Assembly (NCBI RefSeq): GCF_050699915.1
Contig: NZ_JBOHGA010000122.1
Span: 1 to 18,471, forward strand
DNA: 18,471 nucleotides
Direction of reading: 5' to 3'
Origin: Actinophytocola sp050699915
Lineage (GTDB): Bacteria > Actinomycetota > Actinomycetes > Mycobacteriales > Pseudonocardiaceae
Part shown: piece after piece, positions 6,995-16,017 of the stretch
Layout: each line of letters starts with the position of its first letter
Numbering within the stretch: the stretch's first letter is position 1
Made by a program: the position numbers and the translations under genes
The notes under the pieces: model-generated
Databases searched by the model: none
The model's input: the letters and a program-made list of their open reading frames with translations, nothing else
Told to the model about the DNA's origin: nothing

Positions 6995-7944
6995 AGCTCG
7001 GCCTCGGCTGCGCTCAGCTGGGCAACCTCTACCGCGCGATGTCCGACGACACCGCTCGGGCGATCGTCGACACCGCCTGGGCGCGCGGCATCCGCTACTT
7101 CGACACCGCCCCGCACTACGGCCTCGGCCTGTCCGAACGCCGGCTCGGCGCGGCGCTCGCGGGCCGGACGCGGGACGCGTACGTCGTCTCCACCAAGGTC
7201 GGCCGGCTGCTCGTCGAACACCCGGGCAGGGAAGGGGAGCGGGACACCGAAGGCTTCGACGTCCCTCGAACACACAAGCGTCGCCGCGACTACAGCCGCG
7301 ACGGCGTGCTCCGCTCGCTCGAGTCGAGCCTGGCGCGGCTCGGCCTGGACCGCGTCGACATCGCCTTCGTGCACGATCCGGAGGACCACGTCGACGAGGC
7401 CCTGACGGGCGCACTGCCCGCGCTCGCCGAGCTGCGTGACCAGGGCGTACTGCGAGGCATCGGGCTCGGCATGAACTTCGACTCGATGCTCGCCGAGTTC
7501 GTCCGTCGCGCCGATGTGGACGTCGTGATGATCGCCGGCCGGTACACGCTGCTCGAGCAGCCGGCCCTGGACGAGCTGCTGCCGCTGTGCGAGGAGCGTG
7601 GCGTGCGGGTGATGGCGGCCGGCGTGTTCAACTCCGGCATCCTCGCCTCGCGCACGCCCGGCGACACCTACGACTACGCGGCCGCGCCCCCAGAGCTCGT
7701 GGCCCGCGCCCGGCGGATCGCGGAGATCTGCGAGCGGCACGGCGTCGAGCTGCCGCGGGCGGCGATCGCGTTGCCGGCCGCGCACCCGGCCGTCGAGAGC
7801 GTCGTGCTCGGTGCCAGCTCGCCGGCGCAGGTCGACGTGAACGCCGACCGCGCGGCGGCCGCGGTGCCGGTGGCGCTGTGGGCGGACCTGGTCGCCGAGG
7901 GCCTGCTGCGCGCCGACGCGCCGATCCGGCAGGAGGCCTCGTGA
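6991..7944 (+). CDS. Aldo/keto reductase, probable L-fucose (D-threo-aldose) 1-dehydrogenase
   Basis: The protein has 317 residues. The AKR catalytic tetrad is visible: Asp38 and Tyr43 (YFDTAPHYGLG), Lys69 (VVSTKVG) and His128 (VDIAFVHDPE). The sequence AHYGLGLSE-like followed by the LLVEHPG and DTEGFDVPRTHKRRRDYSRDGVLRSLESSLARLGLDRVD regions matches D-threo-aldose 1-dehydrogenases, which oxidise L-fucose to L-fuconolactone. The GTG start overlaps the mutarotase stop by 4 nt, and the gene overlaps the lactonase gene the same way, so the operon order follows the expected reaction order. Other aldoses with the same C2-C4 configuration (D-arabinose, L-galactose) are plausible substrates. Confidence 0.87.
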   Translation: MKLGLGCAQLGNLYRAMSDDTARAIVDTAWARGIRYFDTAPHYGLGLSERRLGAALAGRTRDAYVVSTKVGRLLVEHPGREGERDTEGFDVPRTHKRRRDYSRDGVLRSLESSLARLGLDRVDIAFVHDPEDHVDEALTGALPALAELRDQGVLRGIGLGMNFDSMLAEFVRRADVDVVMIAGRYTLLEQPALDELLPLCEERGVRVMAAGVFNSGILASRTPGDTYDYAAAPPELVARARRIAEICERHGVELPRAAIALPAAHPAVESVVLGASSPAQVDVNADRAAAAVPVALWADLVAEGLLRADAPIRQEAS

Positions 7945-8786
7945 TCGACTCGCACCACCACCTGTGGGATCCGGCGCGCCGGGAGTACCCCTGGCTGGCC
8001 GGCGCCGCCCTGGACCCGATCCGTCGTCCGTACACAGTGGACGACTTGCGCCGGGTGTCCGACGCGGACGCCACGCTGCTCGTGCAGACGGTGTCCACAA
8101 TGGAGGAGACCGCGGAGTTCCTCGCCACCGCGGCGGCGAGCGACGAGCTGGTCGCGGGCGTCGTCGGCTGGGTCGACCTGACCGCGCCCGACGTCGCCGA
8201 CCGGCTCGCCGCGCTGCCGCACCGCGAGCTGCTCGTCGGCATCCGCCACCAGGCCGAGAACGAGCCCGACCCGAACTGGCTGCTGCGCGACGATGTCGTG
8301 CGCGGCCTGCGGGCGGTGGCCGCCGCCGGCCTCACCTACGACCTGCTCGTGAACCCGGCCCAGTACGCCTCGGCCGCCGACGTCGCCGACCGGCTCCCGG
8401 ACGCCCGGCTGGTGCTCGACCACGCCGGCAAGCCCCCGATCGCCGCCCGCGAGCTCGACGGCTGGGCCCGTGCGATCACCGAGTTCGCCCGGCGCCCCAA
8501 CGTGTTCTGCAAGCTGTCCGGACTCGTCACCGAGGCGGACTGGACGTCGTGGCGGGACGAGGACCTCGCCCCGTACGCCGACCACGTGCTCGCGACCTTC
8601 GGCCCGGCGCGCGTCATGTTCGGCTCGGACTGGCCGGTCTGCGAGCTCGCCGCGACCTACGACCAGGTGGTCGAGGCCGCGGCGACGCTCACGGCGAACC
8701 TCTCGGCGGCCGAGCGGCACGATGTCTGGGAGGGCACCGCTCGCCGGGCCTACCGGATCGCTCAGCAGCCGTCCGCCAGCAGCTGA
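7941..8786 (+). CDS. Amidohydrolase-family lactonase, probable L-fuconolactonase
   Basis: The protein has 281 residues of COG3618 (metal-dependent hydrolase of the TIM-barrel fold). Motifs are IDSHHHLWDP at 2-11, LVGIRHQAENEPDP at 98-111, LVLDHAGKPPI at 157-167 and MFGSDWPVCEL at 226-236, which supply the metal and catalytic His/Asp residues (His5, His7, His161, Asp230). Family members hydrolyse L-fucono-, L-rhamnono- and related lactones. It is the last gene of the operon and follows the aldose dehydrogenase with a GTGA overlap and a strong AGGAGG Shine-Dalgarno, so opening L-fuconolactone to L-fuconate is the likely role. The C-terminal codons lie opposite the small minus-strand ORF at 8762-8830. 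Confidence 0.88.
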   Translation: MIDSHHHLWDPARREYPWLAGAALDPIRRPYTVDDLRRVSDADATLLVQTVSTMEETAEFLATAAASDELVAGVVGWVDLTAPDVADRLAALPHRELLVGIRHQAENEPDPNWLLRDDVVRGLRAVAAAGLTYDLLVNPAQYASAADVADRLPDARLVLDHAGKPPIAARELDGWARAITEFARRPNVFCKLSGLVTEADWTSWRDEDLAPYADHVLATFGPARVMFGSDWPVCELAATYDQVVEAAATLTANLSAAERHDVWEGTARRAYRIAQQPSASS

Positions 8787-8830
8787 AGGACGGTCACGAC
8801 GAACAGCCAGAACCTCACGCGGCGCTTCAT
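8762..8830 (-). CDS. Putative 22-residue membrane-like peptide
   Basis: On the minus strand an ATG at 8830 is preceded by GAGGAG (8836-8841) at the ideal 5-nt spacing. It opens a 22-codon frame ending in TGA at 8762. The peptide starts MKRRVRFW: a basic N terminus, a hydrophobic core (FWLFVVTVLQLLA) and a short DGC end. It is antisense to the last 25 bases of the lactonase gene. No family was recognised. It could be a small membrane peptide or a chance frame; the strong ribosome-binding site is the main support. Confidence 0.4.
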   Translation of the reverse strand: MKRRVRFWLFVVTVLQLLADGC

Positions 8831-8981
8831 GGCATCTCCTCGGATGGGTCAGTTCGGGTACGGTGGCTCGGCCGAGTCGCCTTCGGTTGTAGCAGCGAGA
8901 AAGCGGGCGCGCACCATCCGGTCGCGGACCTCCCCGTCAGGACGTTGCCGGCCCAAGTCGCCCTGTGGTGCACTGGATCGC

Positions 8982-9839
8982 GTGAACTTCAACGAGGAAG
9001 TCGACTGGCCCTCGGTGTTCCGGGGATTCATCAAACGGGACAGCCTCGCCGACCCGCGCAACAGGCGGCGGAAGACGTTCACGTCGACGATGCTCTTCGT
9101 CGAAGCCGGATTTCGTGAGTTGGACGATCAGGTCACGGGCCGCAGCCCGGTCCGCAAGGACGGGCTCGCCTGGGCAAGGATCACCCGCGAGATCATCGTC
9201 CGCCGCGCGCGGCGGCTGCTCGCGGAGCTGCCGCCGGATGCCCGCCGCGGGGTCCGGATCGGCGAGGGCGGCTTCAAGGACCGGTGGCCGGGACTGGGCG
9301 GCATGTCGGACTTCTTCATGTGCATGGTCCGCTACGCCTGCACCGATCCCCGGTGGCGGCGGATGCTCGACAGCGGACCGAAACGAGCGCTGGAGGCGTT
9401 GCCCGCGGTGCGCCGCGGGGACCTGTCCCTCGCCGAGCTGATCACCCGGATCGCGACCCAGGACCTAAAGCTGTGGGTGCGCCTCGCGCGCTGCTGGCTG
9501 TTCCCGTTGTTGCTGACGATGGACAAGAACTGGAAATCCGTCGGGCACGCGGCGTACGGCGAACTGCTCGACAGTTACGCACAGCGCTGGGTGCCCGTTT
9601 ACGAGAACGGGCTCAGCCAGTTCAAGGTGACGTTGCGCTCGGATTTCGACGCGGTGGAGCTGAGCCACACGGTTTCCGCGCATCTCACCGGGTTCGCGAT
9701 CAGAATCGCCGGCCGGGGCCGCGACGACGACCTCGAGACGGAGCGGTTCGCCCGGTCCGTACAGGCACTGATCTACGCGGCCATCGACCCGGGCGACGGC
9801 CAGAACGTGCCGCGCGCCCTCGATCGCCGCATCGGCTAG
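8982..9839 (+). CDS. Uncharacterised protein (very weak TetR-like resemblance)
   Basis: The frame gives 285 residues from GTG 8982, with strongly actinobacterial codon use. I do not recognise the family. It is rich in aromatic and basic residues, largely helical in appearance, and lacks a signal peptide or clear membrane segment, although RCWLFPLLLTM (~169-179) is hydrophobic. A stretch around 88-110 (RRGVRIGEGGFKDRWPGLGGMSDFF) loosely recalls the recognition-helix and YxxF region of TetR proteins, and the last third has TetR-like helices, but the usual N-terminal layout is missing. GTG 8982 has no Shine-Dalgarno, so translation could be leaderless or start elsewhere. The gene lies alone between the fucose-type and rhamnose-type operons, convergent with rhaI (6-bp gap). 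A regulatory role is possible but unproven. Confidence 0.65.
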   Translation: MNFNEEVDWPSVFRGFIKRDSLADPRNRRRKTFTSTMLFVEAGFRELDDQVTGRSPVRKDGLAWARITREIIVRRARRLLAELPPDARRGVRIGEGGFKDRWPGLGGMSDFFMCMVRYACTDPRWRRMLDSGPKRALEALPAVRRGDLSLAELITRIATQDLKLWVRLARCWLFPLLLTMDKNWKSVGHAAYGELLDSYAQRWVPVYENGLSQFKVTLRSDFDAVELSHTVSAHLTGFAIRIAGRGRDDDLETERFARSVQALIYAAIDPGDGQNVPRALDRRIG

Positions 9840-9845
9840 ACCCAG

Positions 9846-11012
9846 TCAGGCGCCCCAGCCGGCCGCGCCGCCGCCGGCGCGCTCGTCGCGGATCTTCTCG
9901 AAGTAGCCCGACCGCTTGTACGCCGCGATCGGGTCCGGGTCGATGCCCATGTCCTCCCGTAACTCCGCGAGCAGCGGCCGCACATCGGTGGCGAAGGCGT
10001 CGGTCAGCACGGCGTTCGCGGACAGCACGTCGCCTTCGGCCTGGTAGGTCCGCAACGCGGCAGCGTCCACGAGCAGCGCCTTGGCGGTCGCCTCCTGCAC
10101 GTTCAGCACCGAGCGGATCAGGGCGGGGATCTTCGGCTCGATGTTGTGGCACTGGTCGAGCATGAACGCGACGCCCGAGTCCGCGGACAGGCCGCCGCCC
10201 AGCACGATCTCCACCATGATCCGGAACAGCTGGTACGGGTCCGCCGCGCCGACCATCAGGTCGTCGTCGGCGTAGAACCGGGAGTTGAAGTGGAACCCGC
10301 CCAGCCGCGCGCGCCGCAGCAGGAACGCCACGATGAACTCGATGTTCGTCCCCGGCGCGTGGTGGCCGGTGTCGACGAGCACCCGCGCGGCGGGCCCGAG
10401 GTCGACGCAGTGAGCGTACGACGTGCCCCAGTCCGGCACGTCCATCGTGTAGAAGGCCGGCTCGAACAGCTTGTACTCCAACAGCATCCGCTGCCCGTCG
10501 CCCAGCCGCGAGTACACCGCGGTCAGCGCCTCGGACAGCCGCTCCTGGCGCGCGGCGATCGAGTCCTGGCCCGGGTAGTTCGTCCCGTCGGCGAACCACA
10601 GCGACAGGTCCGCCGATCCGGTGACGTCCATGATGTCGACGCACTCCAGCAGGTGGTCCAGCGCCTTGCGGCGCACCGCCGGGTCGGGGTGGCACACGCT
10701 GCCGAGCCGGTAGTCGTCCTCCTGGAACACGTTCGGGTTGATCGCCCCGACGCCGACCCCGCGCTCGCGGGCGTGCCGCGCGAGGTCGCCGTAGTCGGCC
10801 ACCGCGTCCCACGGAATGTGCAGCGCCACGGTCGGCGCCACCCCGGTGAACCGGTGCACCTGCGCCGCGTCGTCGATCTTCTCGTAGGCGTTGCGCGGCA
10901 CCCCCTCCTGCGCGAACACCTTGAACCGGGTGCCGGAGTTCCCGTAGGCCCACGACGGCGTCTCGATGTGCTGGACCCGCAACGCCGCCCGCACGCCTGC
11001 CATGTCGGTCAT
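9846..11012 (-). CDS. rhaI: L-rhamnose isomerase (RhaI type)
   Basis: The protein has 388 residues of the Pseudomonas/rhizobial-type sugar isomerase with a xylose-isomerase-like TIM barrel. Likely metal and catalytic residues are Glu179 (LLEYKLFEPAFY), Asp214 and His217 (VDTGHHAPGTNIE), His241 (GGFHFNSRFYADDDL), Asp249, Asp251 and Asp286 (LDQCHNIEPK). It converts L-rhamnose to L-rhamnulose in the cytoplasm; members also act on other deoxy- and aldo-hexoses. The protein is somewhat shorter at the N terminus than the well-studied P. stutzeri enzyme. It is the last gene of the operon. ATG 11012 has AGGAG (11019-11023) overlapping the stop of the mutarotase gene. No kinase or aldolase follows. 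Confidence 0.92.
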   Translation of the reverse strand: MTDMAGVRAALRVQHIETPSWAYGNSGTRFKVFAQEGVPRNAYEKIDDAAQVHRFTGVAPTVALHIPWDAVADYGDLARHARERGVGVGAINPNVFQEDDYRLGSVCHPDPAVRRKALDHLLECVDIMDVTGSADLSLWFADGTNYPGQDSIAARQERLSEALTAVYSRLGDGQRMLLEYKLFEPAFYTMDVPDWGTSYAHCVDLGPAARVLVDTGHHAPGTNIEFIVAFLLRRARLGGFHFNSRFYADDDLMVGAADPYQLFRIMVEIVLGGGLSADSGVAFMLDQCHNIEPKIPALIRSVLNVQEATAKALLVDAAALRTYQAEGDVLSANAVLTDAFATDVRPLLAELREDMGIDPDPIAAYKRSGYFEKIRDERAGGGAAGWGA

Positions 11013-11021
11013 GAGCTGCTC

Positions 11022-11339
11022 CTAGTCGAGATGGAAGATCTCGGCGAGCGGCGCGATGCCCTCGTCGGGCGCGCCGCCCGCCAACTCTTCGAAGAACGGC
11101 GCCATCTCGGCCTGCCACCTGGTGTTGACGTCTGTGGCCGCCATGCCGGCGAGCGCCGCGTCAAGGTCGTCGGTCTCGAAGTAGCCGACCAGCAACCCGT
11201 CCGGCCGCAGGAACAGCGAGTAGTTCCGCCAGCCGGTCTCGCGCAGCGCCGCCAGCATGTCCGGCCACACGGCCTCATGCCGGCGACGGTACTCCGCCAG
11301 CATGGAAGCCTTGACCCGCAACAGGAAGCAGACTCTCAT
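11022..11339 (-). CDS. rhaM: L-rhamnose mutarotase
   Basis: The protein has 105 residues and is a typical RhaM/RhaU: MRVCFLLRVKASMLAEYRRRHEAVWPDM with catalytic-type His21, NYSLFLRPDGLLVGYFE in the middle, and WQAEMAPFFEEL near residues 75-86. It interconverts the anomers of L-rhamnose to feed the isomerase. The gene lies 3 bp after the binding-protein gene and 9 bp before rhaI, matching the RhaSTPQU arrangement of rhizobia. No strong Shine-Dalgarno is visible, so translation is probably coupled to the upstream gene. It is more orthodox than the mutarotase at 6686. Confidence 0.92.
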   Translation of the reverse strand: MRVCFLLRVKASMLAEYRRRHEAVWPDMLAALRETGWRNYSLFLRPDGLLVGYFETDDLDAALAGMAATDVNTRWQAEMAPFFEELAGGAPDEGIAPLAEIFHLD

Positions 11340-11342
11340 GGG

Positions 11343-12416
11343 TCAGAAGTCGTAGTCGTCGATGTTGTCCGCGTTGAACGTCGTCGGTGGGCCGAGGATG
11401 ACCTCTCCGTCCTTGCCGATCGTGCGCTCGCCGAGCTTGCCGGCTTCGAACTTCTCGCCCTCCGCGCCGCTGATCTGGCCGGACGCGAGCGCGGCCGCCG
11501 CGTACGCGGCCAGGTAGCCGAGCTCGGCCGGGTCCCACAGCGCGAACTCGGTGACCGTGCCGTCCTCGACGAACTCCCGCATCTGGTTCGGCGTGCCGAG
11601 CCCGGTGAGCTTGACCTTGCCCTTGTACGGCGAGGACGACAGGTACCGCGCGGCCGCCGCGATGCCGACCGTGGTGGGGGAGATGATGCCCTTGAGATCC
11701 GGGTTGGACCGCAGCAGCGCCTGCGCCTCCTGGAACGACTTCTGGTCGTCGTCGTCGCCGTAGACCACGGGCAGCAGCTCGATCTTCGCGTACTCGGGCT
11801 TGCCCAGCTCGTCCTTCATGAACTCGATCCAGGTGTTCTGGTTCGTCGCGTTCGGCGTCGCGGACAGGATCGCGATCTTGCCGGCGCCGCCGATCTGCTC
11901 GGAGATCAGCTTGACCTGCGAGCGGCCGATCTCCTCCGAGCTCGCCTGGTTGATGAACACGTCGCGGGCGTCCTTGGCCGCGTCGGAGTCCAGCGTCACC
12001 ACGGCGATGTCCTGGCTCATCGCGTCCTTGAGCGCCGGGGCGACCGCGTTCGGGTCGTTCGCGGCGATCACGATCGCGTCCTGCTTCTGTTGGATCAGCG
12101 TGTTGATGTAGGACACCTGGGAGGACGCCTGCGCGTCGGACGGGCCGACCGCCTTGCCCTTGCCCTTGAGCTCGGCCACCGCGTCGGTGCCGCCCTTGTC
12201 CATCACCGTCATGTAGGGGTTGTCGATCTCCTTGGGCAGGAAGGCGATCTCGAGGCCCTCCTCGAGCGGCGCGTCGGGGTTCGCGCTGCGCTCGCTGCCC
12301 GCGTCGCCCTCGCCCTCGGCGGCGTCAGACCCCTTGGTGGTCCCGCCGCAGCCGGCGATCATCGTCAGCGTCAGGGCGGCGCTCACCGTCCACAGAAGTC
12401 GTTTCGAGCGGAACAT
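11343..12416 (-). CDS. rhaS: Sugar ABC transporter substrate-binding lipoprotein (rhamnose type)
   Basis: The protein has 357 residues. It has a lipoprotein signal peptide with lipobox MIAGC (lipidated Cys23), an acidic, Ser/Gly-rich linker (24-52) and a periplasmic-binding-protein type 1 domain (~54-345) containing LPKEIDNPYMTVMDKGGTDAV, IVIAANDPNAVAPAL and GIISPTTVGIAAAARYL. These blocks resemble RhaS/LsrB-like binding proteins. It captures the sugar outside the membrane for the RhaPQT importer. AGGAGG lies 7 nt before ATG 12416. The first 92 bases are shared, in another frame, with the end of the permease gene upstream. The rhamnose specificity is inferred from rhaM and rhaI downstream. 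Confidence 0.9.
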   Translation of the reverse strand: MFRSKRLLWTVSAALTLTMIAGCGGTTKGSDAAEGEGDAGSERSANPDAPLEEGLEIAFLPKEIDNPYMTVMDKGGTDAVAELKGKGKAVGPSDAQASSQVSYINTLIQQKQDAIVIAANDPNAVAPALKDAMSQDIAVVTLDSDAAKDARDVFINQASSEEIGRSQVKLISEQIGGAGKIAILSATPNATNQNTWIEFMKDELGKPEYAKIELLPVVYGDDDDQKSFQEAQALLRSNPDLKGIISPTTVGIAAAARYLSSSPYKGKVKLTGLGTPNQMREFVEDGTVTEFALWDPAELGYLAAYAAAALASGQISGAEGEKFEAGKLGERTIGKDGEVILGPPTTFNADNIDDYDF

Positions 12417-13353
12417 CCTTGGTCCTCCTCGGTTTGAACACGACCGGCACTAGCACGGAGAGAATCAGCAGCAGTCCGGTGATGACGTTCTGGATCTCGT
12501 TGCTGACGTCGTCGAGGAACAGCACGTTGCGCAGGCCGTCCATGGCGAGCAGGGCCAGCGCCACGCCGGCGACCGTGCCGCGGCCGCCGAAGATCGACAC
12601 GCCGCCGAGCAGCACCGCGGCGACGGCGACGAGCTCCATGCCGTTGGCGTTGTCGGCGCGGGCGCTGTTGTAGCGCAGGGTGTAGATGAGCGACGCGAGC
12701 GCGGCCAGCGCCCCGGAGACCAGGTACAGCGCCATCTTCACCCGGTCGACCCGGATGCCGGAGAACCGCGCGGTCTGCGTGCCCAGCCCGATGGCGTAGA
12801 GCGAGCGGCCGACCGGGGTCAGGTGTACCAGTACGGCGATCGCGACGCCGACCACGAGCACGACGATCGCGGCGTAGGGCAGGAACCCGATCGAGTCGGT
12901 CGCGAGTGGACGGTAGTTCTCCGGGAAACCGGTGACCGCGCGGTCGCCGAGGATGACGTAGGCGAGCCCGCGGTACAGGCCGAGCGTGCCGATGGTGACC
13001 GCGAGCGACGGCAGCCCGAACCGCACGATCAGCACCGCGTTGACCGAGCCGAGCACGATGCCGGCGAGGACGACCAGCGGCACGATCATCTCGAACGACA
13101 TGCCGACGTCCCACAACGCACCGGTCAGCGCCGAGCAGAAGCCGAGCACCGACGCCACCGACAGGTCGATCTCCCCGGTGATGATGATCGGCACCAGGGC
13201 GAGCGCGAGCAGCGCGACCTCGGTGTAGTCCAGCAGCAGGAAGCTCAGGTTCCCCGGCGCGGCGAACCCGTCGATGCTCGTGGTGCCGAATACGAACACC
13301 ACCACGAACAGCAGCGCGAGCGCACCTTCCCAACGCAGCAACCGGTTCATCAT
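12325..13353 (-). CDS. rhaQ: Sugar ABC transporter permease (RhaQ type)
   Basis: The permease has 342 residues of the BPD_transp_2 (RbsC-like) family, with about ten hydrophobic segments between residues 10 and 310, including the conserved IIITGEIDLSVASVLGF and LAVTIGTLGLYRGLAY blocks and the GGVSIFGGRGTVAG loop. It pairs with the preceding permease to form the importer channel. The start is ATG ATG at 13353/13350; the first ATG overlaps the upstream stop (ATGA). Its hydrophilic C-terminal tail (KPRRTKDVPLETT onward, 36 residues) runs 92 nt into the binding-protein gene, an unusually long overlap. Confidence 0.9.
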   Translation of the reverse strand: MMNRLLRWEGALALLFVVVFVFGTTSIDGFAAPGNLSFLLLDYTEVALLALALVPIIITGEIDLSVASVLGFCSALTGALWDVGMSFEMIVPLVVLAGIVLGSVNAVLIVRFGLPSLAVTIGTLGLYRGLAYVILGDRAVTGFPENYRPLATDSIGFLPYAAIVVLVVGVAIAVLVHLTPVGRSLYAIGLGTQTARFSGIRVDRVKMALYLVSGALAALASLIYTLRYNSARADNANGMELVAVAAVLLGGVSIFGGRGTVAGVALALLAMDGLRNVLFLDDVSNEIQNVITGLLLILSVLVPVVFKPRRTKDVPLETTSVDGERRPDADDDRRLRRDHQGV

Positions 13354-14374
13354 GGCGCGGGCTCCGTTCCACGCCGGCGGCCGCGTTCCTCGCGCAGCCG
13401 GGCGGCCAGCCGGACCATCACGGCCCGGTCGAGCGAGATCGCCACGAGCAGCGCGGCGCCGTCCACCGCACGCTGCCAGAACGCCGGCACCCCGAGGATC
13501 GGCAGCGCGCTGGTCACCGTCGTGAGCAGCAGCGCGCCCAGGGCCGCACCGACGACCGTGCCGCTGCCGCCGAAGATCGCGACCCCGCCGACGACCACCG
13601 CGGCGACCACCGACAGCTCCTCGCCGGTGCCGACCGAGGCGTTGATCGTGCCGAAGTACGCCGCGTGCAGCACGCCGCCGAGCCCGACCAGCGCGCCGGA
13701 GATCACGAACGCGCCGAACACCCGCCGGCCGGTGGGAATGCCGGCGAGGCGCGCGGCGTCGGGGTTGGAGCCGATCGCGTACAGCTCGCGGCCCGCCCGG
13801 TAGTTGTGCAGGCCGTAGGAGGCGAGCGCGAGCACGGCGAGCGCGATGATCGTCAGGTTCGGCACGCCCAGCACCGCGCCGCTGCCGAACGACAGGAAGT
13901 CCGGCGACATCTGGTAGGCGTTGACCTGCTGGGTGTCGCTGGCCGACGCCCACGCGTAGTCCACGCCGCGGAACACGTACAGCGTGCCGAGCGTGACGAC
14001 CAGGGCCGGCACCTTGGCGATCGCCACGAGCGCGCCGTTGATCGCTCCGCACACCGCGCCCAGCGCGATGCCGGCCAGCACCACCACGATCACCGGCGTG
14101 TCCGGGTCGCCGAGGAACATCTGTCCACTGAGGAATGCGGTCAGGCCCATCACCGAGCCGACCGACAGGTCGATGTTGCGCGTGATCACCAGCAGCGTCT
14201 GGCCGATCGCCAGCAGCGCGATGATCGAGGCGTTGAGGAACAGGTCGTGCAGGCCCTGCCCGGACAGGAAGCTCGGCCGCGCGATGGTGGCCGCCACCAG
14301 GACCACGACGAGTGCGATGACGATGCCGAGCTCGCGCCCCGCGAACACGCTGCGCGTGCTGGTCTTGGTGGCGG

Positions 14375-14378
<4 letters not shown>
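13350..14378 (-). CDS. rhaP: Sugar ABC transporter permease (RhaP type)
   Basis: The permease has 342 residues of the same family as its neighbour. It has hydrophobic segments from residue 17 on and the family blocks LLVITRNIDLSVGSVMGL, ALVVTLGTLYVFRGVDYAWAS and GGVAIFGGSGTVVGAALG. It sits in the cytoplasmic membrane as one half of a heterodimeric sugar channel. ATG 14378 overlaps the ATPase stop as ATGA, and the C terminus overlaps the start of the second permease, so transporter subunits are made in coupled fashion. The longer frame extending upstream of 14378 is a shadow of the ATPase gene. Confidence 0.9.
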
Positions 14379-15886
<1,508 letters not shown>

Positions 15887-15907
15887 CCGCCTCCGGCTGT
15901 ACTCACG

Positions 15908-15923
15908 TGTGAAACGTTTCACA
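15908..15923. promoter_or_regulatory. LacI-family operator O1, TGTGAAACGTTTCACA
   Basis: This perfect 16-bp palindrome contains TGAAACGTTTCA, the classic form of LacI/GalR-family sites with a central CG. It lies just downstream of the putative rha transcription start and 22 bp before the ATPase start codon, a repressing position. The cognate regulator is not in the window. Confidence 0.75.
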
Positions 15924-15935
15924 TCGGCGTCAAGC

Positions 15936-15965
15936 ACGTTAGTGGAGTGGCTCCCAGAGCGTCAA
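15936..15965 (-). promoter_or_regulatory. Putative promoter of the rha transporter/isomerase operon
   Basis: On the minus strand, TTGACG (15965-15960) and TAACGT (15941-15936, fits TANNNT) are 18 bp apart. Transcription would start near 15929, immediately before operator O1. Confidence 0.5.
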
Positions 15966-15980
15966 GGGAACTCCGTTGAC

Positions 15981-15995
15981 ACGTTTCAGAAACGT
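15981..15995. promoter_or_regulatory. LacI-type operator O2, ACGTTTC-A-GAAACGT
   Basis: A 7-1-7 inverted repeat with the same GAAACGT half-site as O1, centred about 72 bp from it. It is upstream of the rha -35 and would overlap the -35 region of the P450 gene. A repressor bound at both sites could loop the DNA or control both genes. Confidence 0.6.
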
Positions 15996-16004
15996 TGTGC
16001 CGCA

Positions 16005-16010
16005 TAGACT
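16005..16010 (+). promoter_or_regulatory. Putative -10 element of a leaderless P450 transcript
   Basis: TAGACT fits TANNNT-like -10 elements and ends 7 nt before ATG 16018. There is no Shine-Dalgarno before this ATG, so a leaderless mRNA beginning at the A of ATG is plausible. A perfect TTGACA at 15976 is too far (23 bp) to be its normal -35. Confidence 0.35.
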
Positions 16011-16017
16011 CCTGCCG

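Noticed and set aside
7416..7944. Possible frame problem in the aldo/keto reductase, because long alternative frames overlap it
   Set aside because: The chosen frame is continuous, keeps the catalytic tetrad and the C-terminal family blocks, and links to its neighbours by GTGA overlaps at both ends.
10146..12437. 763-codon plus-strand open frame
   Set aside because: It is antisense to rhaI, rhaM and rhaS and shows only Arg/Val/Asp-rich low-complexity sequence.
15887..15937. Longer start of the ABC ATPase at GTG 15937
   Set aside because: The 17 extra residues have no family similarity and would place operator O1 within the coding sequence.
15976..15981. TTGACA as -35 of the P450 gene
   Set aside because: The only -10-like hexamer (16005-16010) is 23 bp away, outside normal spacing, and the bases overlap operator O2.
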